NCBI GenBank assembly: GCA_964528845.1
Contig: CAZGVE010000014.1
Span: 1 to 64,000, forward strand
DNA from: FEN-1191 sp964528845
GTDB lineage: Bacteria; Pseudomonadota; Gammaproteobacteria; Steroidobacterales; Steroidobacteraceae
Reading direction: 5' to 3'
Length of the DNA: 64,000 bases
Both the position numbers and the translations under genes were made by a program. The notes under the pieces were generated by a model. It was not told where the DNA came from and searched no databases. It saw only the letters and a program-made list of their open reading frames with translations. Positions 41,305 to 52,248 of this stretch are shown piece after piece; positions within the stretch are counted from its first letter, which is position 1; each line of letters opens with the position of its first letter.

Positions 41305-42447
41305 ATGGCGAAGCGCGATTACTACAAGGTCCTGGATGTCGCCCGTAGCGCAAGCGAGGCCGACATCAAGAAGTCCTATCGCCGCCTGGCGATGAAATAC
41401 CACCCGGACCGCAACCCCGGCGACACGGAAGCCGAGGAGAAGTTCAAGGAAGCCAAGGAGGCCTACGAAGTCCTCTCCGACACCCAGAAACGCGCGGTGT
41501 ACGACCAGTACGGCCACGCCGGACTGGAGGCGAGCCGCAATGCGCAGTCCGGCGGCGGCCGCGGGGCCGGCGCCGAGGCGTTCAGCGACATCTTCGGCGA
41601 TGTATTCGGGGACATCTTCGGGGGCGCGCGCCGCGGCGGCGCCAACCAGAGTTTCCGGGGTGCAGACCTGCGCTACGAGGTCGGGCTCGATCTGGCCGAG
41701 GCAGTGTTCGGACGCACGATCGAAATCGACGTCAACAAGTTCGCCGAATGCGAGGTCTGCCATGGCAGCGGTGCCGCCAAGGGCAGCTCCCCGGTGGGCT
41801 GCGACACCTGTGGAGGCACCGGACAGGTCCGGGTGTCCCAGGGATTCTTCACGCTGCAGCAGACCTGCCCGCACTGCCGCGGCAGCGGCCGCATCGTGCG
41901 CAATCCCTGCGACAACTGCCTCGGGCAGGGCCGCATCCGCCGCGCCAAGAAACTCTCCGTCAAGATCCCGCCCGGCGTCGACAACGGCGATCGCGTGCGG
42001 CTGAGTGGCGAAGGGGAGGCCGGGCGCAATGGCGGCCCGCCCGGCGACCTGTACGTCGAAGTGCAGGTGCGCGAACACCCGATCTTCGAGCGCGATGGCA
42101 TGCACCTGAGCTGCGAGGTGCCGGTGAGCTTTGCAACCGCGGCGCTCGGTGGCAGCGTCGAGGTGCCGACGCTCGATGGCCCGGTGACGCTCAAGATTCC
42201 GGCCGAGAGCCAGTCCGGGCGCGTATTCCGCTTGCGCGAGAAGGGCGTCAAGTCGGTGCGCGGCAGCGCGCGCGGGGACCTGTTCTGCCGCGTCGTCGTC
42301 GAGACGCCGGTGCACCTGTCGCACGACCAGCGCAAACTGCTGCGCGAGCTCGAGGAGTCACTGAAGGCCGACGGGGCCAAGCATGCGCCGCGTCAGAAGA
42401 GTTTCTTCGACGGACTGAAGCGCTTCTTCGCCAGCGGTACGCCGTGA
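41305..42447 (+). CDS. dnaJ: Co-chaperone DnaJ
   Basis: The 380-residue type I DnaJ has a J domain with HPD (YHPDRNPGD near 33), a G/F-rich region (about 75-110), four CxxCxGxG zinc motifs (CEVCHGSG, CDTCGGTG, CPHCRGSG, CDNCLGQG) and the C-terminal client domain. It stimulates DnaK ATPase. Its stop overlaps the dapB GTG. Confidence 0.97.
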   Translation: MAKRDYYKVLDVARSASEADIKKSYRRLAMKYHPDRNPGDTEAEEKFKEAKEAYEVLSDTQKRAVYDQYGHAGLEASRNAQSGGGRGAGAEAFSDIFGDVFGDIFGGARRGGANQSFRGADLRYEVGLDLAEAVFGRTIEIDVNKFAECEVCHGSGAAKGSSPVGCDTCGGTGQVRVSQGFFTLQQTCPHCRGSGRIVRNPCDNCLGQGRIRRAKKLSVKIPPGVDNGDRVRLSGEGEAGRNGGPPGDLYVEVQVREHPIFERDGMHLSCEVPVSFATAALGGSVEVPTLDGPVTLKIPAESQSGRVFRLREKGVKSVRGSARGDLFCRVVVETPVHLSHDQRKLLRELEESLKADGAKHAPRQKSFFDGLKRFFASGTP

Positions 42448-43289
42448 CCAGCGCCTCACGCAGCGGCGAGGCTCCGATCCGCACCGTGCTGCTCGGTGCT
42501 ACCGGGCGCATGGGCACGAACCTGCTGCGCGAATGGGGCCGCTTTCCGCAGCTGCTGCTGACCGGCGCCGTGGCTTCGAGCGCGAGCCCACAGCTCGGCA
42601 CCGATGCCGGGGCGGCGGCGGGCGTCGCCTCCACCGGCGTGGTGGTCAGCGACAGGCTGGCCCCATTGCTGGCGACGGCACAGCTCGTCATCGATTTTTC
42701 AACCGCTGCGGCCGCGGGTGCGAATCTTAACGAGTGCGCCTCGGCGCGCGTGCCGCTGCTGCTCGGTACCACCGGCCTCGACTCATCGATCGATGCGATG
42801 CTGGTGGACGCCGCGCGGCACATCCCCGTGCTCGTGGCGCCGAACACGAGTCTGGGCGTGAATCTGCTGCTTGAACTGGTGCGCACGGCGGCGCAATGCC
42901 TGCCGGCGGCATTCGATGTCGAGATCCTGGATGTGCACCACCGGCAGAAGCGCGATGCGCCTTCCGGAACCGCACTGGCGCTCGGCGAAGCGGTGGCCGC
43001 GGCGCGCGGCGCACCGTTCGATGCGCAGCGGCTGCGCGAGAGCGGTGGCATGCGCGCAGCGCCGCGGCAGGCCGGGGAAATCGGATTCGCGGTGCTGCGG
43101 GGCGGGGATGTGGTCGGCGAGCACGAGGTGTGGTTCCTCGGGGAAGGCGAGCGCGTGCGCCTGGGCCATATCGCGACCGATCGGGCAGTGTTTGCGCGCG
43201 GGGCGCTCCAAGCCGGCGCCTGGCTGGCCCGTCAGCCCTCTGGACGCTATGGGATGAGGGACTTTTTCGGATTTAAAACAATAACTTAA
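42444..43289 (+). CDS. dapB: 4-hydroxy-tetrahydrodipicolinate reductase
   Basis: The 281-residue protein has the NAD(P)-binding GATGRMG, the GTTGL loop and the catalytic segment DVHHRQKRDAPSGTA. It acts in lysine and diaminopimelate synthesis. GTG 42444 overlaps the dnaJ stop (GTGA), indicating coupling. A long intergenic leader separates it from carA, an order shared with E. coli (dapB-carAB). Confidence 0.95.
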   Translation: MTSASRSGEAPIRTVLLGATGRMGTNLLREWGRFPQLLLTGAVASSASPQLGTDAGAAAGVASTGVVVSDRLAPLLATAQLVIDFSTAAAAGANLNECASARVPLLLGTTGLDSSIDAMLVDAARHIPVLVAPNTSLGVNLLLELVRTAAQCLPAAFDVEILDVHHRQKRDAPSGTALALGEAVAAARGAPFDAQRLRESGGMRAAPRQAGEIGFAVLRGGDVVGEHEVWFLGEGERVRLGHIATDRAVFARGALQAGAWLARQPSGRYGMRDFFGFKTIT

Positions 43290-43433
43290 GTGACTAATGC
43301 GGTGCGAAGTGCGAGGAAGCCACCGCTGAGCCTTAGATTTCACATTATTAGTCCAAATGGACGGCGATTGGCATGGACAGGGGAGGCCGTGGTCTTTACA
43401 CTTTTGGGCGTAATCCGATAGTCGGGTTAGTCC

Positions 43434-43479
43434 GCACAAGGCGGGAGGGCGTTCCACAAGAACTCCTCCCGCTTTGTGC
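43434..43479 (+). promoter_or_regulatory. Strong leader hairpin upstream of carA
   Basis: A 15-bp stem (43434-43448 with 43465-43479, one G-U) carries a loop in which GTTC and GAAC pair again. It ends 35 bases before the carA GTG and lies in the only long untranslated region between dapB and carA. No T run follows directly. It could be a terminator for dapB, an attenuator, or a processed leader. Confidence 0.6.
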
Positions 43480-43514
43480 ATCTGCCACCCGTACATCATG
43501 AGGAGAGGGATGAC

Positions 43515-44693
43515 GTGAGTGTACCGGCGGTGCTCGCTCTGGCCGACGGAACTCTCTTCAAAGGCCAATCCATTGGCGCCTCCGGCAATACCACCGGCGA
43601 AGTGGTCTTCAATACCGCGATGACGGGCTATCAGGAAATCCTGACCGATCCGTCCTACGCCCGCCAGATCATCACACTGACCTGTCCCCACATCGGCAAC
43701 ACCGGCACGACTCCCGAGGACATGGAGTCCCCGCAGGTCTATGCCTCAGGCCTGGTGGTGCGCGATCTGTCGCTGGTCAGCAGCAGCTGGCGCGCGGCCG
43801 GAACGCTGCAGGATTTTCTCGCGCGCGCGCGGGTCGTGGCGATCGCCGGCATCGACACGCGGCGGCTCACGCGCCTGCTGCGTGAGAAAGGAGCGCAGGC
43901 CGGATGCATCATGACCGGCGAGCGCATCGATGAAGCGGCGGCCGTGCGCGCGGCGCGTGCATTTCCCGGGCTCAAAGGCATGGACCTGGCCCGCGTCGTG
44001 AGCACACGCCACACCTACCAATGGAACGATGGCACTCTCGGACGCGAGAGTCCGCCCTCGCTGCGCGCAGCTCAGCGACTGCATGTCGTGGTCTACGATT
44101 ATGGAGTCAAGCGCAATATCCTGCGGCTGCTCGCCGACATGGGCTGCCGCCTCACGGTGGTGCCGGCGACCACGACGGCCGCCGAGGTGCTTGCGCTGCA
44201 TCCCGATGGCGTGTTCCTGTCGAACGGGCCGGGCGATCCGGAACCCTGCGACTACGCGATCAGGGCGATCGGGGAGCTGCTGCAGAGCGGGCTGCCGCTG
44301 TTCGGGATCTGCTTAGGGCATCAGCTGCTGGCCCTCGCCAGTGGCGCCCGCACCGTCAAGATGAAATTCGGTCATCACGGCGCCAACCATCCGGTGCAGG
44401 ATCTGGCGACCGGTCGCGTGCTGATCACGAGCCAGAACCATGGTTTCGCGGTCGACGAATCGACCCTGCCCCCGGGCCTCATTCCGACGCATCGCTCGCT
44501 GTTCGACGGCAGCCTGCAGGGCCTCGCGCGCACCGACTGTCCGGCCTTCAGCTTCCAGGGACACCCGGAGGCGAGCCCCGGGCCGCACGAGCTGCGAACG
44601 ATGTTTGACGGCTTTGCGCAGGCGATGGTGCGCCGGCTGCAGGAGCAGCTGCGGGTGCTGCGCGCGGGCCGCAAGCAGAGCGTCGAGGGCTGA
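43515..44693 (+). CDS. carA: Carbamoyl-phosphate synthase small subunit
   Basis: The 392-residue glutaminase subunit starts SVPAVLALADGTLFKGQSIGA and has the class I amidotransferase triad region GICLGHQ (Cys) and GHPEASPGP (His/Glu). It supplies ammonia to CarB for arginine and pyrimidine synthesis. GTG 43515 is placed behind GAGGAGAGGGA. carB follows 5 bases later. Confidence 0.96.
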   Translation: MSVPAVLALADGTLFKGQSIGASGNTTGEVVFNTAMTGYQEILTDPSYARQIITLTCPHIGNTGTTPEDMESPQVYASGLVVRDLSLVSSSWRAAGTLQDFLARARVVAIAGIDTRRLTRLLREKGAQAGCIMTGERIDEAAAVRAARAFPGLKGMDLARVVSTRHTYQWNDGTLGRESPPSLRAAQRLHVVVYDYGVKRNILRLLADMGCRLTVVPATTTAAEVLALHPDGVFLSNGPGDPEPCDYAIRAIGELLQSGLPLFGICLGHQLLALASGARTVKMKFGHHGANHPVQDLATGRVLITSQNHGFAVDESTLPPGLIPTHRSLFDGSLQGLARTDCPAFSFQGHPEASPGPHELRTMFDGFAQAMVRRLQEQLRVLRAGRKQSVEG

Positions 44694-44698
44694 AGGCC

Positions 44699-47600
44699 AT
44701 GCCCAGACGAACCGACCTCGAGAGCATCCTGATCATCGGCGCCGGTCCGATCGTGATCGGACAGGCCTGCGAGTTCGACTACTCCGGTGCCCAGGCCTGC
44801 AAGGCGCTGCGCGAGGAGGGCTTCCGCGTCATCCTGGTCAATTCCAATCCGGCCACGATCATGACCGATCCCGAGACCGCCGATGCGATCTACATCGAGC
44901 CGGTCAACTGGCGAACGGTCGCACGCATCATCGAGCGGGAGCGTCCCGACGCGCTGCTACCGACGATGGGCGGCCAGACCGCGCTTAACACCGCACTCGA
45001 TCTGGTACGCGAGGGCGTGCTCGAGCAGTACGGGGTGGAGCTGATCGCGGCCTCGCGCGAGGCGATCGATATGGCCGAGGACCGGGAGCGGTTCCGCAAC
45101 GCGATGCGCGAGATCGGCCTCGAAGTGCCCAATTCGCAGGTGGCCCGCAGCCTGGAGGAGGCGCTCGCACTGCAGGCCGGCATCGGCTTTCCGGTCGTGA
45201 TCCGCCCGTCCTTCACGCTTGGTGGCAGCGGCGGCGGCATCGCCTATAACCGCGAGGAATTCGAGACTATCGTCGAGCGCGGCCTGGAGGCATCCCCGAC
45301 GCGCGAGCTGCTGCTCGAGGAAGCCGTGCTCGGCTGGAAGGAATACGAGATGGAGGTGGTGCGCGACTCCAAGGACAACTGCATCATCGTCTGCTCGATC
45401 GAGAACCTGGATCCGATGGGCGTTCATACCGGCGACTCGATCACCGTGGCACCGGCGCTGACGCTGACGGACAAGGAGTACCAGCGCATGCGCGATGCCT
45501 CGATCGCGGTGTTGCGCAAGATCGGAGTGGAGACGGGCGGCTCGAACGTGCAGTTCGCGATCAATCCGCAGGACGGGCGCATGCTCGTGATCGAGATGAA
45601 TCCGCGCGTGTCGCGCTCCTCGGCGCTGGCTTCCAAGGCGACCGGCTTCCCGATCGCGAAGATCGCCGCGAAGCTCGCGATCGGCTACACGCTCGATGAG
45701 CTGCGCAACGAGATCACCGGCGGGGCGACGCCGGCCTCCTTCGAACCGTCGATCGACTATGTCGTCACCAAGATCCCGCGCTTCACGTTCGAGAAATTCC
45801 CGGCTGCCAACAACCGGCTGACCACGCAGATGAAGTCGGTCGGCGAGGTCATGGCGATCGGACGTACCTTCCAGGAGTCGCTGCAGAAGGCACTGCGCGG
45901 CCTCGAGACCGGCCTCGATGGCCTGGACCCGATCCTCACGCTGCCTTTGACCGAGGAGACCGAGAGCCAGCTCAGCTATGAGCTGCGTGCCCCGGGCGCA
46001 AACCGGCTGCTGTACGTGGCCGACGCGCTGCGGGCGGGCTGGGAGGTCGAGCGCGTGCAGAGCCTGACCGCGATCGACCCGTGGTTCATCGCCCAGATCG
46101 CCGACCTCGTGGCCGAGGAGGGCCGCGTGCGGCGCGAAGGCGAGAGCGCCCTTGGGGTCGACCGGCTGCGCAGCCTCAAGCGCAAGGGCTTCTCGGACCG
46201 ACGCCTGGCCGCGCTGACGCGCTCGCGCGAGGAGACGATCCGCGGCAAACGCCGGGAATTCGGTGTCGCGCCGGTCTACAAGCGCGTCGACACCTGCGCC
46301 GCGGAGTTCGCAACCTCGACCGCCTATCTGTACTCGACCTACGAGGAAGAGTGCGAGGCCGACCCGACGCGGCGGCGCAAGATCATGATCCTGGGCGGCG
46401 GCCCCAACCGCATCGGCCAGGGCATCGAATTCGATTACTGCTGCGTGCACGCCGCGCTGGCGCTGCGCGAGGACGGCTTCGAGACCATCATGGTCAACTG
46501 CAATCCGGAGACCGTTTCCACCGACTACGACACCTCGGACCGGCTGTATTTCGAGCCGCTCACCCTCGAGGACGTGCTCGAGGTGATCGCCCGCGAGCGG
46601 CCCGAAGGAGTCATCGTGCAGTTCGGCGGCCAGACGCCGCTGAAGCTCTCGCGCGCCCTCGAAGCGGCCGGGGCCCCGATCATCGGCACTTCCCCGGATT
46701 CGATCGACATCGCCGAGGACCGGGAGCGCTTCCAGCAGCTGGTACGTCGCCTGGGTCTGCGCCAGCCGGCCAATGCGACCGCACGCACCGAGGATCAGGC
46801 GGTGGTGCTCGCGCGCGAGGTGGGCTTCCCGCTCGTGGTGCGGCCCTCGTACGTGCTGGGCGGCAGGGCGATGGAGATCGTGTTCAACGAAGACGACCTG
46901 CGCTCCTACATGTCGCGGGCGGTCCAGGTCTCCAACGACAGCCCGGTGCTGCTCGACCGCTTCCTCGATGTCGCCATCGAGGTCGACGTCGATGCCGTGT
47001 GCGATGGCGAGGACGTTCTGATCGGCGGCATCATGGAGCACGTCGAGCAGGCCGGAGTGCATTCCGGGGACTCCAGCTGCTCGCTGCCTCCCAACAGCCT
47101 GTCGGCCGAGGTGCAGGAACAGTTGCGCGCGCAGACGCGCAAGCTCGCCAAGGCGCTGAACGTGATCGGGCTGATGAACGTGCAGTTCGCGATCCAGAAC
47201 GGTACCGTGTTCGTGCTCGAGGTCAACCCGCGCGCCTCGCGCACCGTACCGTTCGTGTCCAAGGCCACAGGCGTGCCGATCGCGAAGATCGCGGCGCGCG
47301 TCATGACCGGCCGCCGCTTACGCGATCTTGGCGTGCTCACGGAGCGCGTACCGCGGTATTATTCGGTCAAGGAAGCGGTGTTCCCGTTCGTGAAGTTTCC
47401 CGAGGCGGATCCGATCCTCGGCCCGGAGATGAAATCCACCGGCGAGGTCATGGGCACGGGGCGCACCTTCGGCGAGGCCTACGCGAAGTCGCAGAGCGCA
47501 TCCGGGGTGGTGCTGCCGCGTTCCGGCTGCTGCCTGATCAGCGTGCGCGAGCGCGACAAGCACGGCGCAGTGGAGCTGGCGCGCCGGCTGATCGGGCACG

Positions 47601-47923
47601 GCTTCACGATCGTCGCGACCCGCGGTACCGCGTTGACGCTGCGCGCCGCGGGCATCGAGTGCCGCGAGGTCAACAAGGTCCGCGAAGGACGCCCGCACAT
47701 CGTCGACATGATCAAGAATGACGAGATCGACCTGATCGTGAACACCACCGAGGGCAAGCACGCGATCCTCGAGTCCAACTCGATCCGGCGCGAAGCGGTG
47801 CACCGGCGCGTGACGTATTACACGACGCTCGCGGCCGCGCTCGCGACCTGCGAGGCGCTCGATCACATCGATGAAGTGGACGTCAACCGCCTGCAGGACC
47901 TGCACCGCGAGGTCGGGACGTGA
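44699..47923 (+). CDS. carB: Carbamoyl-phosphate synthase large subunit
   Basis: The 1074-residue protein has two homologous ATP-grasp halves (IGAGPIVIGQACEFDYSG and GGGPNRIGQGIEFDYC starts, each with an NVQFAI and NPRxSR segment) and a C-terminal MGS-like regulatory domain (GHGFTIVATRGTALTLRAAGIECREVNKV). It makes carbamoyl phosphate. The length is standard. Its stop overlaps the greA start by 4 bases. Confidence 0.98.
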   Translation: MPRRTDLESILIIGAGPIVIGQACEFDYSGAQACKALREEGFRVILVNSNPATIMTDPETADAIYIEPVNWRTVARIIERERPDALLPTMGGQTALNTALDLVREGVLEQYGVELIAASREAIDMAEDRERFRNAMREIGLEVPNSQVARSLEEALALQAGIGFPVVIRPSFTLGGSGGGIAYNREEFETIVERGLEASPTRELLLEEAVLGWKEYEMEVVRDSKDNCIIVCSIENLDPMGVHTGDSITVAPALTLTDKEYQRMRDASIAVLRKIGVETGGSNVQFAINPQDGRMLVIEMNPRVSRSSALASKATGFPIAKIAAKLAIGYTLDELRNEITGGATPASFEPSIDYVVTKIPRFTFEKFPAANNRLTTQMKSVGEVMAIGRTFQESLQKALRGLETGLDGLDPILTLPLTEETESQLSYELRAPGANRLLYVADALRAGWEVERVQSLTAIDPWFIAQIADLVAEEGRVRREGESALGVDRLRSLKRKGFSDRRLAALTRSREETIRGKRREFGVAPVYKRVDTCAAEFATSTAYLYSTYEEECEADPTRRRKIMILGGGPNRIGQGIEFDYCCVHAALALREDGFETIMVNCNPETVSTDYDTSDRLYFEPLTLEDVLEVIARERPEGVIVQFGGQTPLKLSRALEAAGAPIIGTSPDSIDIAEDRERFQQLVRRLGLRQPANATARTEDQAVVLAREVGFPLVVRPSYVLGGRAMEIVFNEDDLRSYMSRAVQVSNDSPVLLDRFLDVAIEVDVDAVCDGEDVLIGGIMEHVEQAGVHSGDSSCSLPPNSLSAEVQEQLRAQTRKLAKALNVIGLMNVQFAIQNGTVFVLEVNPRASRTVPFVSKATGVPIAKIAARVMTGRRLRDLGVLTERVPRYYSVKEAVFPFVKFPEADPILGPEMKSTGEVMGTGRTFGEAYAKSQSASGVVLPRSGCCLISVRERDKHGAVELARRLIGHGFTIVATRGTALTLRAAGIECREVNKVREGRPHIVDMIKNDEIDLIVNTTEGKHAILESNSIRREAVHRRVTYYTTLAAALATCEALDHIDEVDVNRLQDLHREVGT

Positions 47924-48396
47924 AGCGCTCGCCCATGACCCTGCGCGGAGCGGAGCTGCTGCGCACCGAACTCAAGCGCCTGAAATCGGAGGACCGGCCG
48001 CGAGTGATCCGCGCCATCGCCGAGGCCCGCAGCCACGGCGACCTGTCCGAGAATGCCGAGTACCACGCGGCCCGCGAGCAGCAGGGTTTCATCGAGGGAC
48101 GCATCATGGAGATCGAGTCGCGGCTCGCCGCGGCGGAGATCATCGACGTCGCGAGCCTCCCGGCGACCGGGCGTGTCGTGTTCGGCTCCACGGTCGAGCT
48201 CGAGGACCAGGATGAGGGCGCGGCCGTCACCTACCAGATCGTCGGCGAGGACGAAGCCGATATCCGTTCGGGGCGCGTCTCGGTGACCTCGCCGATCGCG
48301 CGCGCCCTGATCGGCAAGGTCACGGGCGATGTCGTGGACGTCGCGGCGCCGGGCAGGACCCGCAGCTACGAGATCGTCTCGGTCCGCTACGTCTGA
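47920..48396 (+). CDS. greA: Transcription elongation factor GreA
   Basis: The 158-residue protein has an N-terminal coiled coil with the conserved acidic tip (ARSHGDLSENAEYHAAREQQ) and a C-terminal FKBP-like domain. It rescues backtracked RNA polymerase by stimulating transcript cleavage. GTG 47920 overlaps the carB stop (GTGA); the next ATG (47935) would remove the usual start. Its 3' end overlaps yhbY on the other strand by 10 bases. Confidence 0.96.
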   Translation: MKRSPMTLRGAELLRTELKRLKSEDRPRVIRAIAEARSHGDLSENAEYHAAREQQGFIEGRIMEIESRLAAAEIIDVASLPATGRVVFGSTVELEDQDEGAAVTYQIVGEDEADIRSGRVSVTSPIARALIGKVTGDVVDVAAPGRTRSYEIVSVRYV

Positions 48397-48698
48397 TCGG
48401 ATTCGGGCAGCGGATAGCGCGTCAGTCCCGCGGCCGGCCGGAACAGCAGGGCTACATGGCCGACGCGGCCGACCAGGGTGCTGCCGCTGCCGGCGGCCAG
48501 TTCGGCGATCAGTGCGTCGCGCACGTCGCGGTCCGCTGCCTGAACCCGGACCTTGATCAGTTCGTGATCGGCGAGTGCACGCATGGTCTCGGCAAGTACA
48601 GCGGCACTTAGGCCATGCTGGCCGATCTGGATCACCGGCTTGAGCGCATGGCCGCGACCGCGCAGGAAGCGTCGCTGGATTGGGGTGAGATCCGACAC
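48387..48698 (-). CDS. yhbY: YhbY-family RNA-binding protein
   Basis: The 103-residue CRS1/YhbY-domain protein (PIQRRFLRGRGHALKPVIQIGQHGLSAAVLAE, ALADHELIKVRV) binds RNA and associates with pre-50S particles. It overlaps the greA end and is divergent from rlmE, only 12 bases away. The greA / yhbY / rlmE / ftsH layout is conserved in gammaproteobacteria. Confidence 0.93.
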   Translation of the reverse strand: MSDLTPIQRRFLRGRGHALKPVIQIGQHGLSAAVLAETMRALADHELIKVRVQAADRDVRDALIAELAAGSGSTLVGRVGHVALLFRPAAGLTRYPLPESDQT

Positions 48699-48710
48699 AG
48701 GCTGTCCATT

Positions 48711-49346
48711 ATGGCGCGTCGAACCAAGAGCAGCGACCGCTGGCTACGTGAGCACTTCGCCGACCCGTACGTCAAGCGGGCGCGGTCCGAGGGCTGGCGC
48801 TCGCGGGCGGTATTCAAGCTCGAGTCGATCGATCGCACCGAACGACTGCTGCGTCCCGGCATGCTGGTCCTCGATCTGGGAGCGGCTCCCGGGGCATGGA
48901 GCCAGTACGCACGTCGCAAGGTCGGCGCGCAGGGACGGGTAATCGCGACGGATATACTGCCGATGGAAGGGGTTCCGGGTGTGGAGTTCGTGCAGGGCGA
49001 TTTCCGGGAACAGGAGGTATTCGATGCGCTGCGTGCCGCGCTTGGGCCCGCAGCCACCTCCGGCGTCGACCTATTGCTGTCGGACATGGCGCCGAATCTC
49101 TCGGGAATGGACGCGATCGACGCGCCGCGCAGCCTGTACCTGGCGGAGCTGGCCCTGGAACTGGCGGCCAGCGTCTTGAAACCCAAGGGCAGCGCCCTGA
49201 TAAAGTTATTCCAGGGAGCCGGTTTCGAGGCGTTTGTAGCCTCGGCGCGACGCAGTTTCGTAGGAATCCGGTTCCTGAAGCCCGAGGCCTCCCGCTCGCG
49301 CAGTCCTGAAACGTACTTGCTGGCCTCGGGCCGGCGGATGGTGTAG
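48711..49346 (+). CDS. rlmE: 23S rRNA 2'-O-ribose methyltransferase RlmE (FtsJ)
   Basis: The 211-residue protein has the SAM-binding DLGAAPGAWSQ, the K-D-K-E methyltransferase residues (including LLSDMAPNLSG and ALIKLFQGAGFE), and the conserved SRSPETYLLA end. It methylates U2552 of 23S rRNA. ATG 48711 is the family start. In E. coli the rrmJ-ftsH genes form a heat-shock operon; here three hairpins separate them. Confidence 0.95.
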   Translation: MARRTKSSDRWLREHFADPYVKRARSEGWRSRAVFKLESIDRTERLLRPGMLVLDLGAAPGAWSQYARRKVGAQGRVIATDILPMEGVPGVEFVQGDFREQEVFDALRAALGPAATSGVDLLLSDMAPNLSGMDAIDAPRSLYLAELALELAASVLKPKGSALIKLFQGAGFEAFVASARRSFVGIRFLKPEASRSRSPETYLLASGRRMV

Positions 49347-49364
49347 CGTCCTGATCATGAATCC

Positions 49365-49434
49365 GCCCCGACGACGGGGCAGTCCTTTGAGGCTTCCCGG
49401 CCGGTGCGCCGGCTCTCCAGGGCGCTGCGGCGCC
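49365..49434 (+). repeat. Three consecutive small hairpins between rlmE and ftsH
   Basis: Stems are GCCCCG-ACGA-CGGGGC (49365-49380), GCCGG-TGCG-CCGGC (49400-49413) and GGCGC-TGCG-GCGCC (49421-49434). The last ends 22 bases before the ftsH GTG. They could terminate rlmE transcription, slow ftsH translation or act as RNA processing sites. Confidence 0.6.
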
Positions 49435-49456
49435 GCCACATGGTGCAGCTGAACTC

Positions 49457-51382
<1,926 letters not shown>

Positions 51383-51414
51383 GCGCCCGCGGCGCGGGCG
51401 AGCGGGTTTTCACG

Positions 51415-52248
51415 GTGAGGCTGCGCTGCGCGGGTCGCGTGCTGTCTCTCGACGCGCCTGTCGTCATGGGCGTGCTCAACCTGACCCCCGATTCATTCTC
51501 GGACGGCGGCCGGTACCTCGATACCGATGCCGCACTTGCGCAAGCCGAAAGGCTCGCGGGCGAGGGCGCCGCGATCCTCGACATCGGCGGGGAATCGACC
51601 CGTCCGGGCGCGGCGCCGGTCGATACCGATGAGGAAGTGCACCGCGTGCTGCCGGTGCTCGAGCGCATTGCTGCGCGGGTAGCGGTGCTGATCTCGGTCG
51701 ACACCTCGAATCCGGAAATCATGCGCCGGGCCGCCGCCGCCGGCGCTCACATGATCAACGACGTGCGCGCGCTGCGCGTTCCCGGCGCGCTGCAGGCCGC
51801 TGCCGGTGCCGGCCTCGCATTGTGCCTGGTGCACATGCGGGGCGAGCCCGGGGACATGCAGCGCGCGCCGCACTACGATCGACTTATCCCTGAAGTCCTG
51901 GAGTTCCTGGCCGGGCGGATGCGCGCCTGCGCGGACGCCGGCATCGAGCCTGAACGCCTGTGTATCGATCCGGGCTTCGGCTTTGGCAAGACCCAGGCGC
52001 ATAATCGCGAGTTGCTCGCGCGGCTTGGCGAGTTCCAGGGCCTCCAGCGGCCGATCGTGGTCGGGCTGTCGCGCAAGTCGATGGCTGGCGCGCTGACAGG
52101 CCGGCCGGTGCCGGAGCGGCTCGCCGGCAGTCTCGCGCTCGCGACGATCGCGGTGCTGCGCGGCGCAGGCATCATTCGGACCCACGATGTCGCCGCTACG
52201 GTGGATGCGGTCAGGGTTGCCTGCGCCTTCAGGGAGGGGATCGGTTGA
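51415..52248 (+). CDS. folP: Dihydropteroate synthase
   Basis: The 277-residue TIM-barrel enzyme has NLTPDSFSDGG and DIGGESTRPGA loops, the GFGFGKT segment and the C-terminal RTHDV. It joins p-aminobenzoate to the pterin in folate synthesis. GTG 51415 gives the standard start, and the stop overlaps the glmM TTG. ftsH-folP-glmM is a conserved order. Confidence 0.96.
   Translation: MRLRCAGRVLSLDAPVVMGVLNLTPDSFSDGGRYLDTDAALAQAERLAGEGAAILDIGGESTRPGAAPVDTDEEVHRVLPVLERIAARVAVLISVDTSNPEIMRRAAAAGAHMINDVRALRVPGALQAAAGAGLALCLVHMRGEPGDMQRAPHYDRLIPEVLEFLAGRMRACADAGIEPERLCIDPGFGFGKTQAHNRELLARLGEFQGLQRPIVVGLSRKSMAGALTGRPVPERLAGSLALATIAVLRGAGIIRTHDVAATVDAVRVACAFREGIG

Noticed and set aside
43476..43514. 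Earlier GTG at 43476 as the carA start
   Set aside because: It lies inside the leader hairpin and lacks a ribosome site; the GTG at 43515 has one and gives the family N-terminus.
44957..47062. 701-residue frame antisense to carB
   Set aside because: Antisense shadow of a highly conserved enzyme.
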